A DNA stretch of 10,009 nucleotides, taken from Baffinella frigidus. Taxonomy: Eukaryota; Cryptophyceae; Cryptomonadales; Baffinellaceae. The notes beneath the pieces were generated by a model. It was given only the letters and a program-made list of their open reading frames with translations. It was not told the DNA's origin and did no database searches. Below, piece by piece: positions 1-6,554 of the stretch (its first letter is position 1; each line of letters starts with the position of its first letter). The stretch spans positions 25,890 through 35,898 of the forward strand of contig MU647011.1 of assembly GCA_026770585.1 (NCBI GenBank), given 5' to 3'. The position numbers were made by a program, and so were the translations under genes.

Positions 1-32
1 GGTTGAGGGTTGAGGGTTGAGGGTTGAGGGGT

Positions 33-71
<39 letters not shown>

Positions 72-121
72 GGGTTGAGGGTTGAGGGTTGAGGGATGAG
101 GGATGAGGGTTGAGGGTTGAT
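1..121 (+). repeat. Degenerate telomere-like array, GGGTTGA units
   Basis: About seventeen head-to-tail copies of GGGTTGA (equivalently TTGAGGG), with occasional eight-base GGGGTTGA units and two GGGATGA variants near the right end. The unit differs by one base from the TTTAGGG found at 7293-7494, so it is plausibly a decayed telomeric or subtelomeric repeat. The array continues off the left edge. The G-rich strand runs 5' to 3' rightwards. An ORF that begins at its right end (110-319) is repeat-encoded and is not a gene. Confidence 0.85.
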
Positions 122-177
122 TGTGGGTTTAGCAGCAAGCGAGGCGCTTGTCGGGACCATGGCCCCACAGATTTCTC

Positions 178-272
178 GACCCCAAACCCGAAACACGAAG
201 CCCGAAACCCCAAACCCCAAACCCCGAACCCCAAACCCCAAACTCTAAAAAGTAAACCCGAAACCCGAAACC
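178..272 (-). repeat. Degenerate telomere-like array, C-rich orientation
   Basis: Irregular CCCAAAC, CCCGAAAC and CCCCAAA units. On the minus strand these read as GTTTGGG and GTTTCGGG, close to the TTTGGGG variants at the end of the array at 7293-7494. The orientation is opposite to that of the array at 1-121, giving the arrangement G-rich, about 57 bp spacer, C-rich. The spacer holds one GGGTTTA and a short hairpin (CAAGCG/CGCTTG) but no longer repeat. Confidence 0.75.
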
Positions 273-290
273 TGGGGCCCGAGGGCGGTG

Positions 291-432
291 CTTATCCGGG
301 GAAACCTATTTTTCTTTAGTTTGATGGCAAGGAAAATTACTACACAATTCGTTCTTATTAGCAATATTAAAGCATTTATGAAGTAATTTTCCTTGCCATC
401 AAACTAAAGAAAAATAGGGTTCCCCGGATAAG
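291..432. mobile_element. Foldback (MITE-like) element with 51-bp arms
   Basis: Arms at 291-341 and 382-432 are reverse complements over 51 bp with one mismatch (AGGTTTCC against AGGGTTCC), around a 40-bp AT-rich loop. The outer ends read CTTATCCGGGG. There is no coding capacity. No clear target-site duplication is seen; the ends contain TA two to three bases in (CTTATCC/GGATAAG), so a TA duplication cannot be separated from the palindrome itself. The near-perfect arms suggest a recent origin or ongoing homogenisation. Confidence 0.8.
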
Positions 433-737
433 TGCGAGGTGTCATTCGCGAGCAAACCCCGTTGGCTCAAACTTTATATGGAAACCGATTTAATTTCTAA
501 ACTCTCTTTGGCTATCTTAGGGGTCAGTTTTGTGCTGTTGTAAAGCTACGTCGAGGCTAAGATCGCGAATTCCACTCTTAATATAACACAGAACGGTAAA
601 TTAAATTAAATTAAATCTCGCATTAACTCTCCTCCTGCTCGACAGGTTCTGAGGCTCGCGCTCGAGTTGAGCTATTTCTGGCGGGGTCACGTGATCCCCT
701 ACGCCTCGCTCGACATCCCGTGGTGCTGGGAGGTGAG
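433..737. other. Non-coding spacer with a short TTAAA repeat
   Basis: No gene is supported here. The stretch holds a dispersed repeat (520-560, listed separately), a short TTAAA tandem at about 598-616, and a near-palindrome around CACGTG at 683-699 (GGGGTCACGTGATCCCC). It becomes GC-rich just before the satellite begins at 738. Confidence 0.6.
520..560 (+). repeat. Dispersed repeat, copy 1 (partner 2430-2472)
   Basis: This 41-bp segment closely matches 2430-2472 in the same orientation. Both contain TTTTGTGCT, then GTAAAGCTA, then GTC and GGCTAA, with a few substitutions and a two-base length difference. The two copies bracket the satellite array. Without other copies it cannot be assigned to a family. 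Confidence 0.65.
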
Positions 738-2005
738 CAGTTGACTAAATCCCCAGGGTTTGTACCAGGAAGCAGACGAGACAGGACGGAATCAGTACCA
801 GGAAAATCTGTAATCAGTCAACAGCGGGTCCCGGCAGGTTCTTTCCAAATCAGTTGACTAAATTCCCAGGGTTTGTACCGGGACGGGGACGAGACCGGGT
901 CCATTTAGTACCAGGAAAATCTCAAATCAGTCAACAGCGGGTCCCGGTAGGTTCTTTCCAAACCAGTTGACTTAATTCCCAGGTTTTGTACCGGGACGGG
1001 ATGAGACCAGGCGAAGTTAGTACCAGGAAAAGATCTGATTAGTCAACAGCGGGGTTGGGGATTTGCGTTCCAGAGCAGTTGACTTAATTCCCAGGGTTTG
1101 TACCGGGACGGGATAAGACCGGGCGGAGTTAGTACCAGGAAAATCCCTGATTAGTCAACAGCGGGTCTCGGTGGGTGCTTCCCAGAGCAGTTGACTTAAT
1201 TGAATCTCCAGAATTTGTAACTGAATCTCTAGAGTTTGTACGGGGAAGCGGACGTGACAGGGTGCAGTTAGTACCAGGAAAATCTCTGATTACAGGGGTA
1301 CCTCGCTCATAAGAAACCACCCCACCCTAGGACCCTACAGTAGGCCTATGCCTAGGGCCCTGTGGTGGTCCTAGGGGGGGGGCAGTTTTTTATAAGCGAG
1401 GTACCCCTGTAGTCAACAGCGGGTCTGGGTAGGGTTTTTCCAGAGCAGTTGACTGAATGTTCAGGGTGTGAACCGGGAAGCGGACGTGACAGGGTGCAGT
1501 TAGTACCAGGAAAATCTCTAATTAGTCAACAGCGGGGCTGAGGGGGTGCTTCCCAGAAGAAGTTGACTTAGAAGAAGTTGACTTAATCTCCCGGTTTTGT
1601 ACCGGGGCGGGGATGAGACCGGGCGGAGTTAGTACCAGGAAAATATCTGATTAGTCAACAGCGGGTCTCGGTAGTTTTTTTCTTTTCAGAACAGTTGACT
1701 GAATATCCAGGTTTTGTACCGGGAAGTGGACGTGACCGGGCGGAATTAGTACCAGGAAAATATCTAATTAGTCAACAGCGGGGTTGGGGATTTGCTTTCC
1801 AGAACAGTTGACTTAATTCGCCGTTTTATTTTCGGGACGGGGACGTGACAGGGTGCAGTTAGTACCAGGAAAATCTGTAATCAGTCAACAGCGGAAGTTG
1901 GGGGGTGCTTTCCAGAGCAGTTGACTTAATCTCCCGGTTTTGTACCGGGGTGGGGACGTGACCGCGCGGAGTTAGAACCAGGAAAATCCGTGATTAGTCA
2001 ACTAT
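738..2005 (+). repeat. Satellite array, about ten units of ~113 bp
   Basis: Units begin with CAGTTGACT at 738, 851, 964, 1076, 1188, 1446, about 1575, 1692, 1805 and 1918, so most periods are 112 or 113 bp. The longer intervals are explained by a MITE plus a 21-bp internal duplication in unit 5 and a duplicated AGTTGACTTA block at 1561-1585. The best conserved part is TTAGTACCAGGAAAAT followed by ATTAGTCAACAGCGG. Each unit carries AGTTGACT near its start and AGTCAAC about 70 bp later, an inverted pair; the linker to the next unit is about 30 bp. Variant linkers (GGGGTTGGGG in units 3 and 8, GGGTCTCGG in units 4 and 7) are interspersed rather than clustered. No coding potential is seen. Confidence 0.93.
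1293..1409 (+). mobile_element. 117-bp MITE, TA target duplication, copy 1
   Basis: The ends are CAGGGGTACCTCGCTCATAA and its near reverse complement (TTATAAGCGAGGTACCCCTG), flanked by TA at 1291-1292 and 1410-1411. The element splits the satellite motif CTGATTAGTCAAC exactly at its TA, and other units preserve the empty site, which makes insertion and the TA duplication convincing. The interior is itself palindrome-rich (CCTAGGACCCTAC, TAGGGCCCTG) and includes a run of nine G. TA duplication fits the Tc1/mariner/pogo or ISL2EU-type superfamilies; the TIR does not identify which. Copy 2 lies at 3082-3198. Confidence 0.92.
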
Positions 2006-2429
2006 GGACCGTGGAGGAGCTTCCCGGGGCTTCTTTGAAGCCTTTGACTAGGCTATCCCACGCCGGAGTCCTGGAAGGGTTCGCCAAAAGTCAATAATTC
2101 CTCCTGAAGGCAGTGGTGTTCAAAAGTCAACGAACGTATCCAGATGCGTTGTAAAAACTTCAATCCCCTCCTGCACTCGGGCGTGGTCCGCAACCGGAGG
2201 CGAAAAGGGCTACAGAATTTAAGACGCAAAATCGGTCTTGTCATACACACACTTTCGCGACGTTTCACGACTACACGGGCCCCTTTTTCGAGATAAAGAA
2301 GTAACAGTTCGATGTTTTCTGACACTTTCGACCAAAAATCTCAAATTTCGTTTCTTCACGTGAAAAAAACGCAACGTTTCACGAAAACCTTCGTGAAACC
2401 GTAGCCCTTTTGGTATCCGGGTGCGGCTT
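2006..2429. other. Unassigned spacer after the satellite
   Basis: No gene is recognised. The stretch holds a small hairpin GGCTTC-TTT-GAAGCC at 2028-2042, two AAAAGTCAA motifs, several copies of a CGTTTCACGA-type motif and the perfect hairpin at 2376-2399. A minus-strand ORF at 2053-2325 has no recognisable domain and is not called. Confidence 0.5.
2376..2399. repeat. Perfect 10-bp hairpin, AACC loop
   Basis: GTTTCACGAA (2376-2385) and TTCGTGAAAC (2390-2399) pair perfectly around AACC. Related CGTTTCACG motifs occur upstream at about 2263 and 2372. Function is unknown; there is no following T-run to suggest a terminator. Confidence 0.7.
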
Positions 2430-2472
2430 GGGGCTAGATTTTTGTGCTATGGTAAAGCTATGTCACGGCTAA
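2430..2472 (+). repeat. Dispersed repeat, copy 2 (partner 520-560)
   Basis: Second copy of the repeat at 520-560, in the same orientation and slightly diverged. Downstream sequence is not shared, so the repeat boundary is near 2472. Confidence 0.65.
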
Positions 2473-2585
2473 AAGTGTTTTGAACCCCCCAACTTCAGGG
2501 GTACAACCGAGCAACGTTTCGACACGCTGAGACGGGCGAGGAAATAGACTACGGGTGCTGAGGACTGGGGGGGGGGGGGCGTACT

Positions 2586-2690
2586 TATTCCCGTTGTTCA
2601 TTTCACGGCACAGACGCCAACATGTGTAATAAAACATGCAGCTGTAGCCAGCATGTGTACTGGAGTTTCTCGCAACTGAGAACACGCACC
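2586..2690 (+). repeat. 105-bp direct duplication, left copy
   Basis: It starts with TATTCCCGTTGTTC and ends with GAACACGCACC. It matches 2902-3005 with one single-base deletion and a handful of substitutions, mostly transitions. A run of 13 G (2567-2579) lies just upstream. The two copies flank the foldback at 2707-2904. Confidence 0.88.
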
Positions 2691-2706
2691 GCCGTAGGGT
2701 CCTAGC

Positions 2707-2904
2707 ATATACCCCTTCAGTGGCGAGTAGGCTCATACGCCCTACGGTAGGGCCCTATGACCTGCCTGGGACCTCTTAGCACTCGGAGGGGAAGACATAT
2801 CCCTTAAGTGCCCATAGGGTGAATATTCACCCTAACTCGCTCTAGGCAGGTCCTAGGACCCTACCGTAGGGCGTATGAGCCTACTCGCCACTTGAGGGAT
2901 ATAT
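2707..2904. mobile_element. Foldback element with 61-bp arms
   Basis: Arms 2707-2767 and 2844-2904 are reverse complements with only a few mismatches, around a 76-bp loop. The arm contains GTGGCGAGTAGGCTCATACG and a CCTAGGACCCTAC-type block that also occurs inside the MITE copies, which suggests related families. The loop holds a perfect 20-bp palindrome (2815-2834). No target-site duplication is evident at the outer ends; the right arm overlaps the first bases of the right-hand direct repeat. Confidence 0.82.
2815..2834. repeat. Perfect 20-bp palindrome
   Basis: TAGGGTGAATATTCACCCTA is its own reverse complement and lies in the loop of the 61-bp-arm foldback, so the whole element can fold as a nested cruciform. 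Confidence 0.85.
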
Positions 2905-3005
2905 TCCCGTTGTTCGTTTCACGCACAGGCGCCACCATGTGTAATAAAACATGCTGCTGTAGCTAACATGTGTACTGGAGTTTCTCGCAACTAAGAACAC
3001 GCACC
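2902..3005 (+). repeat. 105-bp direct duplication, right copy
   Basis: Partner of 2586-2690 (104 bp here). After position 3005 the sequences diverge: this copy continues CTTCCCAGAATT, the left copy GCCGTAGGGTCC. Confidence 0.88.
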
Positions 3006-3081
3006 TTCCCAGAATTCTAGAGTAGGAATGTTACTTGAAAGGTAGGACCACCCTAGAGACGATGTGTCAGACCGCCCGGTA

Positions 3082-3198
3082 CAGGGGTACCTCGCTCATA
3101 AGAAACGCCCACCCCCTTAGGACCAACATAGGGCCCTAGGCATAGTCCTACTGTAAGGTCTTAGGGGGTGGCACTTTCTTATGAGCGAGATATGCACG
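3082..3198 (-). mobile_element. 117-bp MITE, copy 2, one end decayed
   Basis: The left end is intact (TA then CAGGGGTACCTCGCTCATAA). The interior matches the reverse complement of copy 1, with blocks such as TAGGGCCCTAGGCATAG, so the two copies are inverted relative to each other. The right end keeps TTTCTTATGAGCGAG, then departs from the expected TIR and lacks the TA. If aligned without gaps the length is the same 117 bp as copy 1, which suggests substitution rather than truncation. Confidence 0.85.
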
Positions 3199-3731
3199 GC
3201 GCAGAAAAGAGGCGAGCTTAGACTAAGTTCCGCGTTATCACCGGTCGGAGTCTAAGACAAGAAACTGCCACTACCCATATGGGGATCCAGCAAGGCCAGG
3301 GGGAAATGGATTTCCCAGGCCAAGACGCTTCCGCGCCAAAATCCGGCCTTTAGGTCCTTGAAGTTCTTCGAGCTCCCAACATAGGCGGACACCGGAAATT
3401 GTTCTGTAGAAAGGCCATGCTTCCTTTCGGATCACATCAAGCCCCCCTGTACAGAGGATCCGGCAAAAGCCGGACGGCTGGTCACTCCCCGGTGGAAACC
3501 TGCAGAGCACCCGTGAGTGAGGGCCTCTGCCTAATCGCTAGGTCCTTGGGGTTTTAATTTCTCCCAACATGGCCCAACGACACGCCCTTCCGTAGAAAGG
3601 ATCTGCAGAGAAAGAAGTTGTGCTTTCGGATCGCGTTTAGCTCTCCAGTGCAGAGGCTCGTGAAGAGGGGATACAGGGCGGTTCTCTTGGGGTGTTTGAG
3701 CTATTCCAAAATACACACAACCGTGATGCAA
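3199..3731 (+). repeat. Diverged direct duplication within unassigned DNA
   Basis: Segments 3351-3468 and 3539-3657 are recognisably related. Both run TAGGTCCTTG, CTCCCAACAT, then GTAGAAAGG, GCTTTCGGATC or CTTTCGGATC, and an ending of the form CAGAGG. The period is about 188 bp and the divergence considerable. Minus-strand ORFs at 3271-3510 and 3531-3731 fall over the two copies but have no recognisable domains. I see no gene. Confidence 0.6.
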
Positions 3732-3840
3732 TCATGAACAAGGGCTCCAATTCCGGCCACTTTTGGCGTGATCCCGAACAAGGGCCCTTCAAGGGCTCCA
3801 ACTCCAATTCCGTGGCCGGAATTGGAGCTCTTGTTCGTGA
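3732..3840. repeat. Inverted repeat with 29-bp arms
   Basis: Arms 3732-3760 and 3812-3840 are reverse complements with two mismatches; each contains GGCCGGAATTGGAGC or its complement. The loop repeats part of the arm in direct orientation (GAACAAGGGC and CTCCAA blocks), so it is a compound foldback. Overlapping ORFs on both strands here are explained by the symmetry. Confidence 0.8.
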
Positions 3841-3862
3841 TTTCCCGGGCCGTCGTAGAGCG

Positions 3863-4011
3863 GTCCAGAAGGTTCCAGAAGGTCCAGAAGGTTCGTTTAT
3901 GCCAGACCTTCTACGCCCACCTTCTGAAGATTCGTTCAAAAGACGATATTTCGTTTTGTACTACACGAAATCAGCCCTGATCGTGAGCCGAACCTTCAAC
4001 TGAAGGCTCGG
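3863..4011. repeat. Short CCAGAAGGT tandem and a small hairpin
   Basis: Three tandem CCAGAAGGT(T) units lie at 3863-3895. At 3988-4011, CCGAACCTTCA and TGAAGGCTCGG form an 11-bp inverted repeat with one mismatch around two bases. The spacer between them shows nothing recognisable. Confidence 0.55.
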
Positions 4012-4018
4012 AACGAAG

Positions 4019-4046
4019 AATAATGGGGGTCACAAGAAAGTGATTT
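4019..4046 (+). repeat. Dispersed repeat, partner at 8612-8652
   Basis: AATAATGGGGG followed by GTCACAAGAAAGTGATTT. At 8612-8652 the same blocks recur in the same order and orientation, interrupted there by a short extra GGGGGTCAATTT-like segment. The core GGGGTCACAAGAAAGTGATT is identical over more than 20 bases. Confidence 0.75.
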
Positions 4047-4084
4047 GTGGCGTAGGGTTGTGTCCCGTGGTTTTGGCCGGGAAA

Positions 4085-4114
4085 AGGGAAATAAGAAATG
4101 GCTCTTATTTCCCT
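4085..4114. repeat. Perfect 11-bp hairpin
   Basis: AGGGAAATAAG (4085-4095) and CTTATTTCCCT (4104-4114) pair perfectly around eight bases. Downstream the motif CCCGGGAAAT recurs twice (about 4145 and 4173), the second followed again by AAG. Confidence 0.7.
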
Positions 4115-4387
4115 GTTCTGAAAACCTCCGGGAAACGGGGAATCCCGGGAAATCTGGGGGAAATCTCAATCCCGGGAAATAAGTAATCCCTCAAAATGCC
4201 TCTCCCCGGACGGGAACTGCCTCAACCTCGGAATCAACCCCTCTGACAAAGAGACCTACAGGACCTAAGGATGTTGTCGCCAGACCGTCTGCGGTGACCA
4301 GCGAGAGTTCGTCGTTCTGATCAGCAGTCGAAAAGTATCCCGTCACGGGCCTCCCGCAGGACGGCAGAGGCCTACTGTAGGGTCCCA
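4115..4387. other. Unassigned segment upstream of the hAT relic
   Basis: No gene is recognised. Reading frames on both strands are short, and the minus-strand ORF at 4191-4424 has no known domain. At 4368-4385 an 18-bp stretch (AGGCCTACTGTAGGGTCC) is identical to the reverse complement of MITE copy 1 interior (1330-1347), so a MITE remnant may mark the break point of the transposase gene just downstream. Confidence 0.45.
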
Positions 4388-4448
4388 AGCCGTTCATGAA
4401 GGCGCCGTATTGCACCGAACGCATTTCTCGAGCCGTTCATGAAGGCGC
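4388..4448 (+). repeat. 18-bp direct repeat at the 5' edge of the hAT relic
   Basis: AGCCGTTCATGAAGGCGC occurs at 4388-4405 and 4431-4448, 43 bp apart. Because 43 is not a multiple of three, the first copy places the same codons out of frame and brings a TGA (4397-4399) into the transposase frame. This looks like a small tandem duplication or a break-repair scar that helped to inactivate the gene. Confidence 0.75.
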
Positions 4449-5314
4449 AGGAGGTGCTGGAAGGAGAGAAGTACGTCACGGTGTCGCGCCTCATCTCCGT
4501 CATCGCGGAACACGAAATCAACGAACTGCGGGCGGGCCTCGCGGAGCTCATCCGCAAGGACACGTTGAACGCGACGCTGGACATGTCCTACGACGGGCCG
4601 GAGAACAGCACGCGCCGGCTCAAGCTCGTCAAAGCGCTCCTCGAGGACTTCAACAACCGATGGGGAGACGGCACCAACATCTGCACGGAGATGGAGGGGC
4701 TGCGGCGGCAACCGCGGGGCTTCGCGCACACCCAAGTGGTCGCTATGGCGCTGGACCCACGCTTCCGGGACCTGAAGGGCGTGCCGCGGGGGGAGCACGA
4801 GGAGGTGTGGAGGCTGGTGGAGTCCATGCTCGTCAACCTGATCAAGGGGCAGCAGCTGGAGGCGAGCAACGTGGCGGCGGGGGCGGCAGCTCCGCAGCAG
4901 GCGCGGAACCTGGCGCCAGATCATCCAGATTACGACTCGGGAGATGACGTCGTGGAGGCGGTGGGGGTGAAGCCGTGGAGGCGGACGGGGGTGAGCGCGG
5001 AGGAGGCAGCTGCAGCGTCCGTCAAGGCGTACCGGGAGTGGCGCGACGGCGGCATCATCGCGGTTGACAGGGATCCGATCAGGCAGTGCTGGAAGCGGCA
5101 CGCAGAGCTGGATAGTTTCGGACAGATTGCAGACCTAGCGCGGATCGTTCTGGCTGCACCAGCGTCGAGCGCGCCTGTAGAGAGAGTGTTTAGCGAGGCG
5201 TCCCTGATCATGTCGAAACGTAGGAAGAGGACAGACCCTGAGAACCTCAGCCTCCTCTTGTTTCTACACAACGGGTGGGACTTGGCGCGGGAGTTGGAAC
5301 TGCTGAAGCTGTGA
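4400..5314 (+). pseudogene. hAT-family transposase, C-terminal part, 5' truncated
   Basis: hAT transposases cut and paste hAT DNA elements and dimerise through a conserved C-terminal region. The frame is open from 4400 to the TGA at 5312-5314; the first ATG in it is 4439, giving 291 residues. Numbering from that ATG, residues 1-40 fit the hAT segment around LEGEKYVTVS, 103-112 read MALDPRFRDL (the family's LDPRF motif), and about 212-280 form the dimerisation domain, including APASSAPVERVFSEA (240-254) and the closing LSLLLFLHNGW. The codons upstream of the ATG (FLEPF) also look like transposase, so 4439 is probably internal rather than a true start. The BED zinc finger and the N-terminal catalytic acidic residues are absent; family members are usually 500-800 residues. 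The coding part is GC-rich compared with its flanks. It could be the last exon of a spliced gene, but the 43-bp duplication favours a relic. Confidence 0.85.
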
Positions 5315-5316
5315 GC

Positions 5317-5322
5317 AATAAA
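5317..5322 (+). promoter_or_regulatory. AATAAA polyadenylation-type signal
   Basis: AATAAA lies two bases after the hAT stop codon. It may be the element's 3' processing signal; that position is unusually close to the stop. The duplicated copy of this tail at about 5509 reads AGTAAA instead. Confidence 0.35.
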
Positions 5323-5347
5323 GAGTGTGTACATGTACTTGGTCTTT

Positions 5348-5373
5348 TTCTCTCTCTCTCGCGTGCGCGCGCG

Positions 5374-5410
<37 letters not shown>

Positions 5411-5435
5411 CGCGTCTCTCTCTCTCTCTCTCTCT
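5348..5435 (+). repeat. CT/CG microsatellite with (CG)10
   Basis: Alternating (CT)n and (CG)n tracts, including an uninterrupted (CG)10 at 5395-5414, a sequence type able to adopt Z-DNA. ORFs rich in RARARARE or SLSLSL on either strand here are microsatellite artefacts. Confidence 0.95.
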
Positions 5436-5481
5436 ACAAACCGTTGATTACCATTGAAACCTGCCACCCCCCCAGGAGTGG

Positions 5482-5561
5482 GAGATACATGTACCGAAGA
5501 TGTGAGTAGTAAAGAGCGTGTACATGTACTTAGTGTTGCTCTCTCTCTCTCTCTCGCACGC

Positions 5562-5597
<36 letters not shown>

Positions 5598-5644
5598 ATT
5601 TCTCTCTCTAAGAAAACCCGTTGAATACCGTTAGAACCGATTTA
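5482..5644 (+). repeat. Duplicate of the hAT 3' tail plus its microsatellite
   Basis: About 190 bp downstream of the hAT end, the order GAAG-TGTGAG, AGTAAAGAGCGTGTACATGTACTT, CT/CG microsatellite (5538-5609), then AAACCCGTTGA-TACC repeats the arrangement at 5305-5457 with scattered substitutions. The duplicated block therefore includes the last transposase codons, the 3' tail and the microsatellite, and suggests tandem duplication of the element's 3' end. Confidence 0.8.
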
Positions 5645-5953
5645 AAATCTGGGATTTGATTTGGATTTGATTTGGATTTGGTATCCGACTGTTCCCCAAA
5701 AGAGGATCCGAATCGGGATTTGGTATCCGACAAATCGTGTCGGATCCTGACTCTATCCCCCCCTGAACCCCCGTAGCCTCCCCTGAACCGGGCGTCGTTT
5801 TTGCGCAAGGTCGGAGAAGGCTCCAGATTATCTTTCTGTAGTAATGTACTAATCACGAAGAACGTTTGTGTAGTAATTTACCAAACGTTTGTGTAGTAAT
5901 TTACTAACTCGGGCCGGATCTGAGATCTCGTTTGAGATAGTAATCGTTGTTCA
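5645..5953. other. AT-richer spacer with small repeats
   Basis: GATTTGGATTT repeats lie at about 5657-5685, and a 9-bp inverted repeat AGGATCCGA/TCGGATCCT at 5703-5711 and 5740-5748. There is a 23-bp-period tandem (AACGTTTGTGTAGTAATTTA at 5861 and 5884). No gene is recognised; the ORFs present are short and featureless. Confidence 0.55.
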
Positions 5954-6008
5954 GATGGACGCACCCCCATTATTATTTTACCTCAGCGCGTCCGTTTTTT
6001 TTGCAAGT

Positions 6009-6176
6009 CATGAACTCTTCCGCGTGAACTTGTTAAAAGTCTACCACACAGGAAGCTTCCCCAACGCTTCCCCAGCACCCCTGGTTTGTACCAGTCGCGT
6101 CCAGCAGGAGAAATATCGAAGGCACCAGATTCTGGTGCCTCCCACTGCAAAAGGTTTTAAACGAACCCCCACCTAG
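6009..6176 (+). pseudogene. Possible Ty3/gypsy-type Pol C-terminal relic
   Basis: The open frame reads HELFRVNLLKVYHTGSFPNA and then SPAPLV. It resembles the segment after the integrase core of many Ty3/gypsy retrotransposons, where a consensus like FHVSLLKPYH is followed by a proline-rich stretch just before a chromodomain. Only about 26 residues resemble the family; the sequence after them (to the TAG-terminated end near 6176) and before them does not. No ATG-initiated gene, LTR, protease or reverse transcriptase is visible. It may be a degraded fragment or a coincidence. Confidence 0.3.
6120..6140. repeat. Near-perfect 21-bp palindrome
   Basis: AGGCACCAGA and TCTGGTGCCT flank a single T. 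Isolated, of unknown role; it lies 34 bp before the tRNA-like segment. Confidence 0.75.
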
Positions 6177-6233
6177 CTCGGTAGCGGATGAGGCTCATGG
6201 TATCCCATGATTGAAGTTCAAGAGCTTCAATCA
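6174..6233 (+). ncRNA. tRNA-like segment with pol III A and B boxes (SINE-like)
   Basis: An A-box match (TAGCGGATGAGG, 6182-6193, fitting TRGYNNANNNGG) lies 34 bp before a B-box-like GTTCAAGAGC (6216-6225, one mismatch to GWTCRANNC). The segment folds like a partial tRNA: D stem CTC/GAG, anticodon-type stem TCATG/CATGA (6195-6199, 6206-6210) with a six-base loop, and T stem TGAAG/CTTCA (6212-6216, 6225-6229) with an eight-base loop. The T stem extends to nine perfect base pairs. The loop sizes are wrong for a working tRNA and no acceptor stem pairs, so a decayed tRNA or the head of a tRNA-derived SINE fits best. Confidence 0.35.
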
Positions 6234-6302
6234 CGAATAGGAATTCGTACCCCACAAGGTGAGGGGGATTGTGTGTGAGGTGTAAACAGTTAGACACCAA
6301 AC

Positions 6303-6554
6303 ATGAAAATGAGAAAAATGTGGCTGTGCAAAGGTCCTTTAGGTTCAGAGGTTGATTTGGTCCTTTCTAAAGGTCCTTTAGGTTCGGACAGCGAGGGGTT
6401 CAACAGGCGGGTTTCGGAATTAATTTCACGATTTATGAAATGCAAAACTGAGGGGCGTACGTCCACAAAGCGGTGCGTTTTCGAGGTCCATCTAAACGAT
6501 GTTGTCATCTGGGTGAAATGTAAAATCACTTTAGAAGGTCGCAACGCCATTTAA
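6303..6554. other. Unrecognised segment, overlapping ORFs on both strands
   Basis: Frames are open on both strands over almost the same interval (83 and 86 codons). Neither shows a known domain. The plus reading repeats KGPLGS twice because the 17-bp block AAAGGTCCTTTAGGTTC occurs at 6330-6346 and 6369-6385. With no homology signal and mirrored openness I do not call a gene. Confidence 0.3.

Noticed and set aside
110-319. ORF with PNPKPQT repeats
   Set aside because: It is a translation of degenerate telomere repeats; a similar string appears at the 7440-7490 array.
738-2005. CRISPR array
   Set aside because: Units are about 113 bp and similar throughout, without short identical repeats separated by unique spacers; the context is eukaryotic and no cas gene is present.
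2458-2736. 92-codon minus-strand ORF
   Set aside because: It crosses the direct duplication, the foldback edge and a 13-G run, so it is repeat-derived.
4394-5101. Long minus-strand and alternate plus-strand ORFs over the hAT relic
   Set aside because: They are shadows of the GC-rich hAT frame, low in complexity (R, P and H rich), with no domain; the hAT frame has clear family motifs.
5264-5509. ORFs with RARARARE or SLSLSL repeats
   Set aside because: They are translations of the CT/CG microsatellite.
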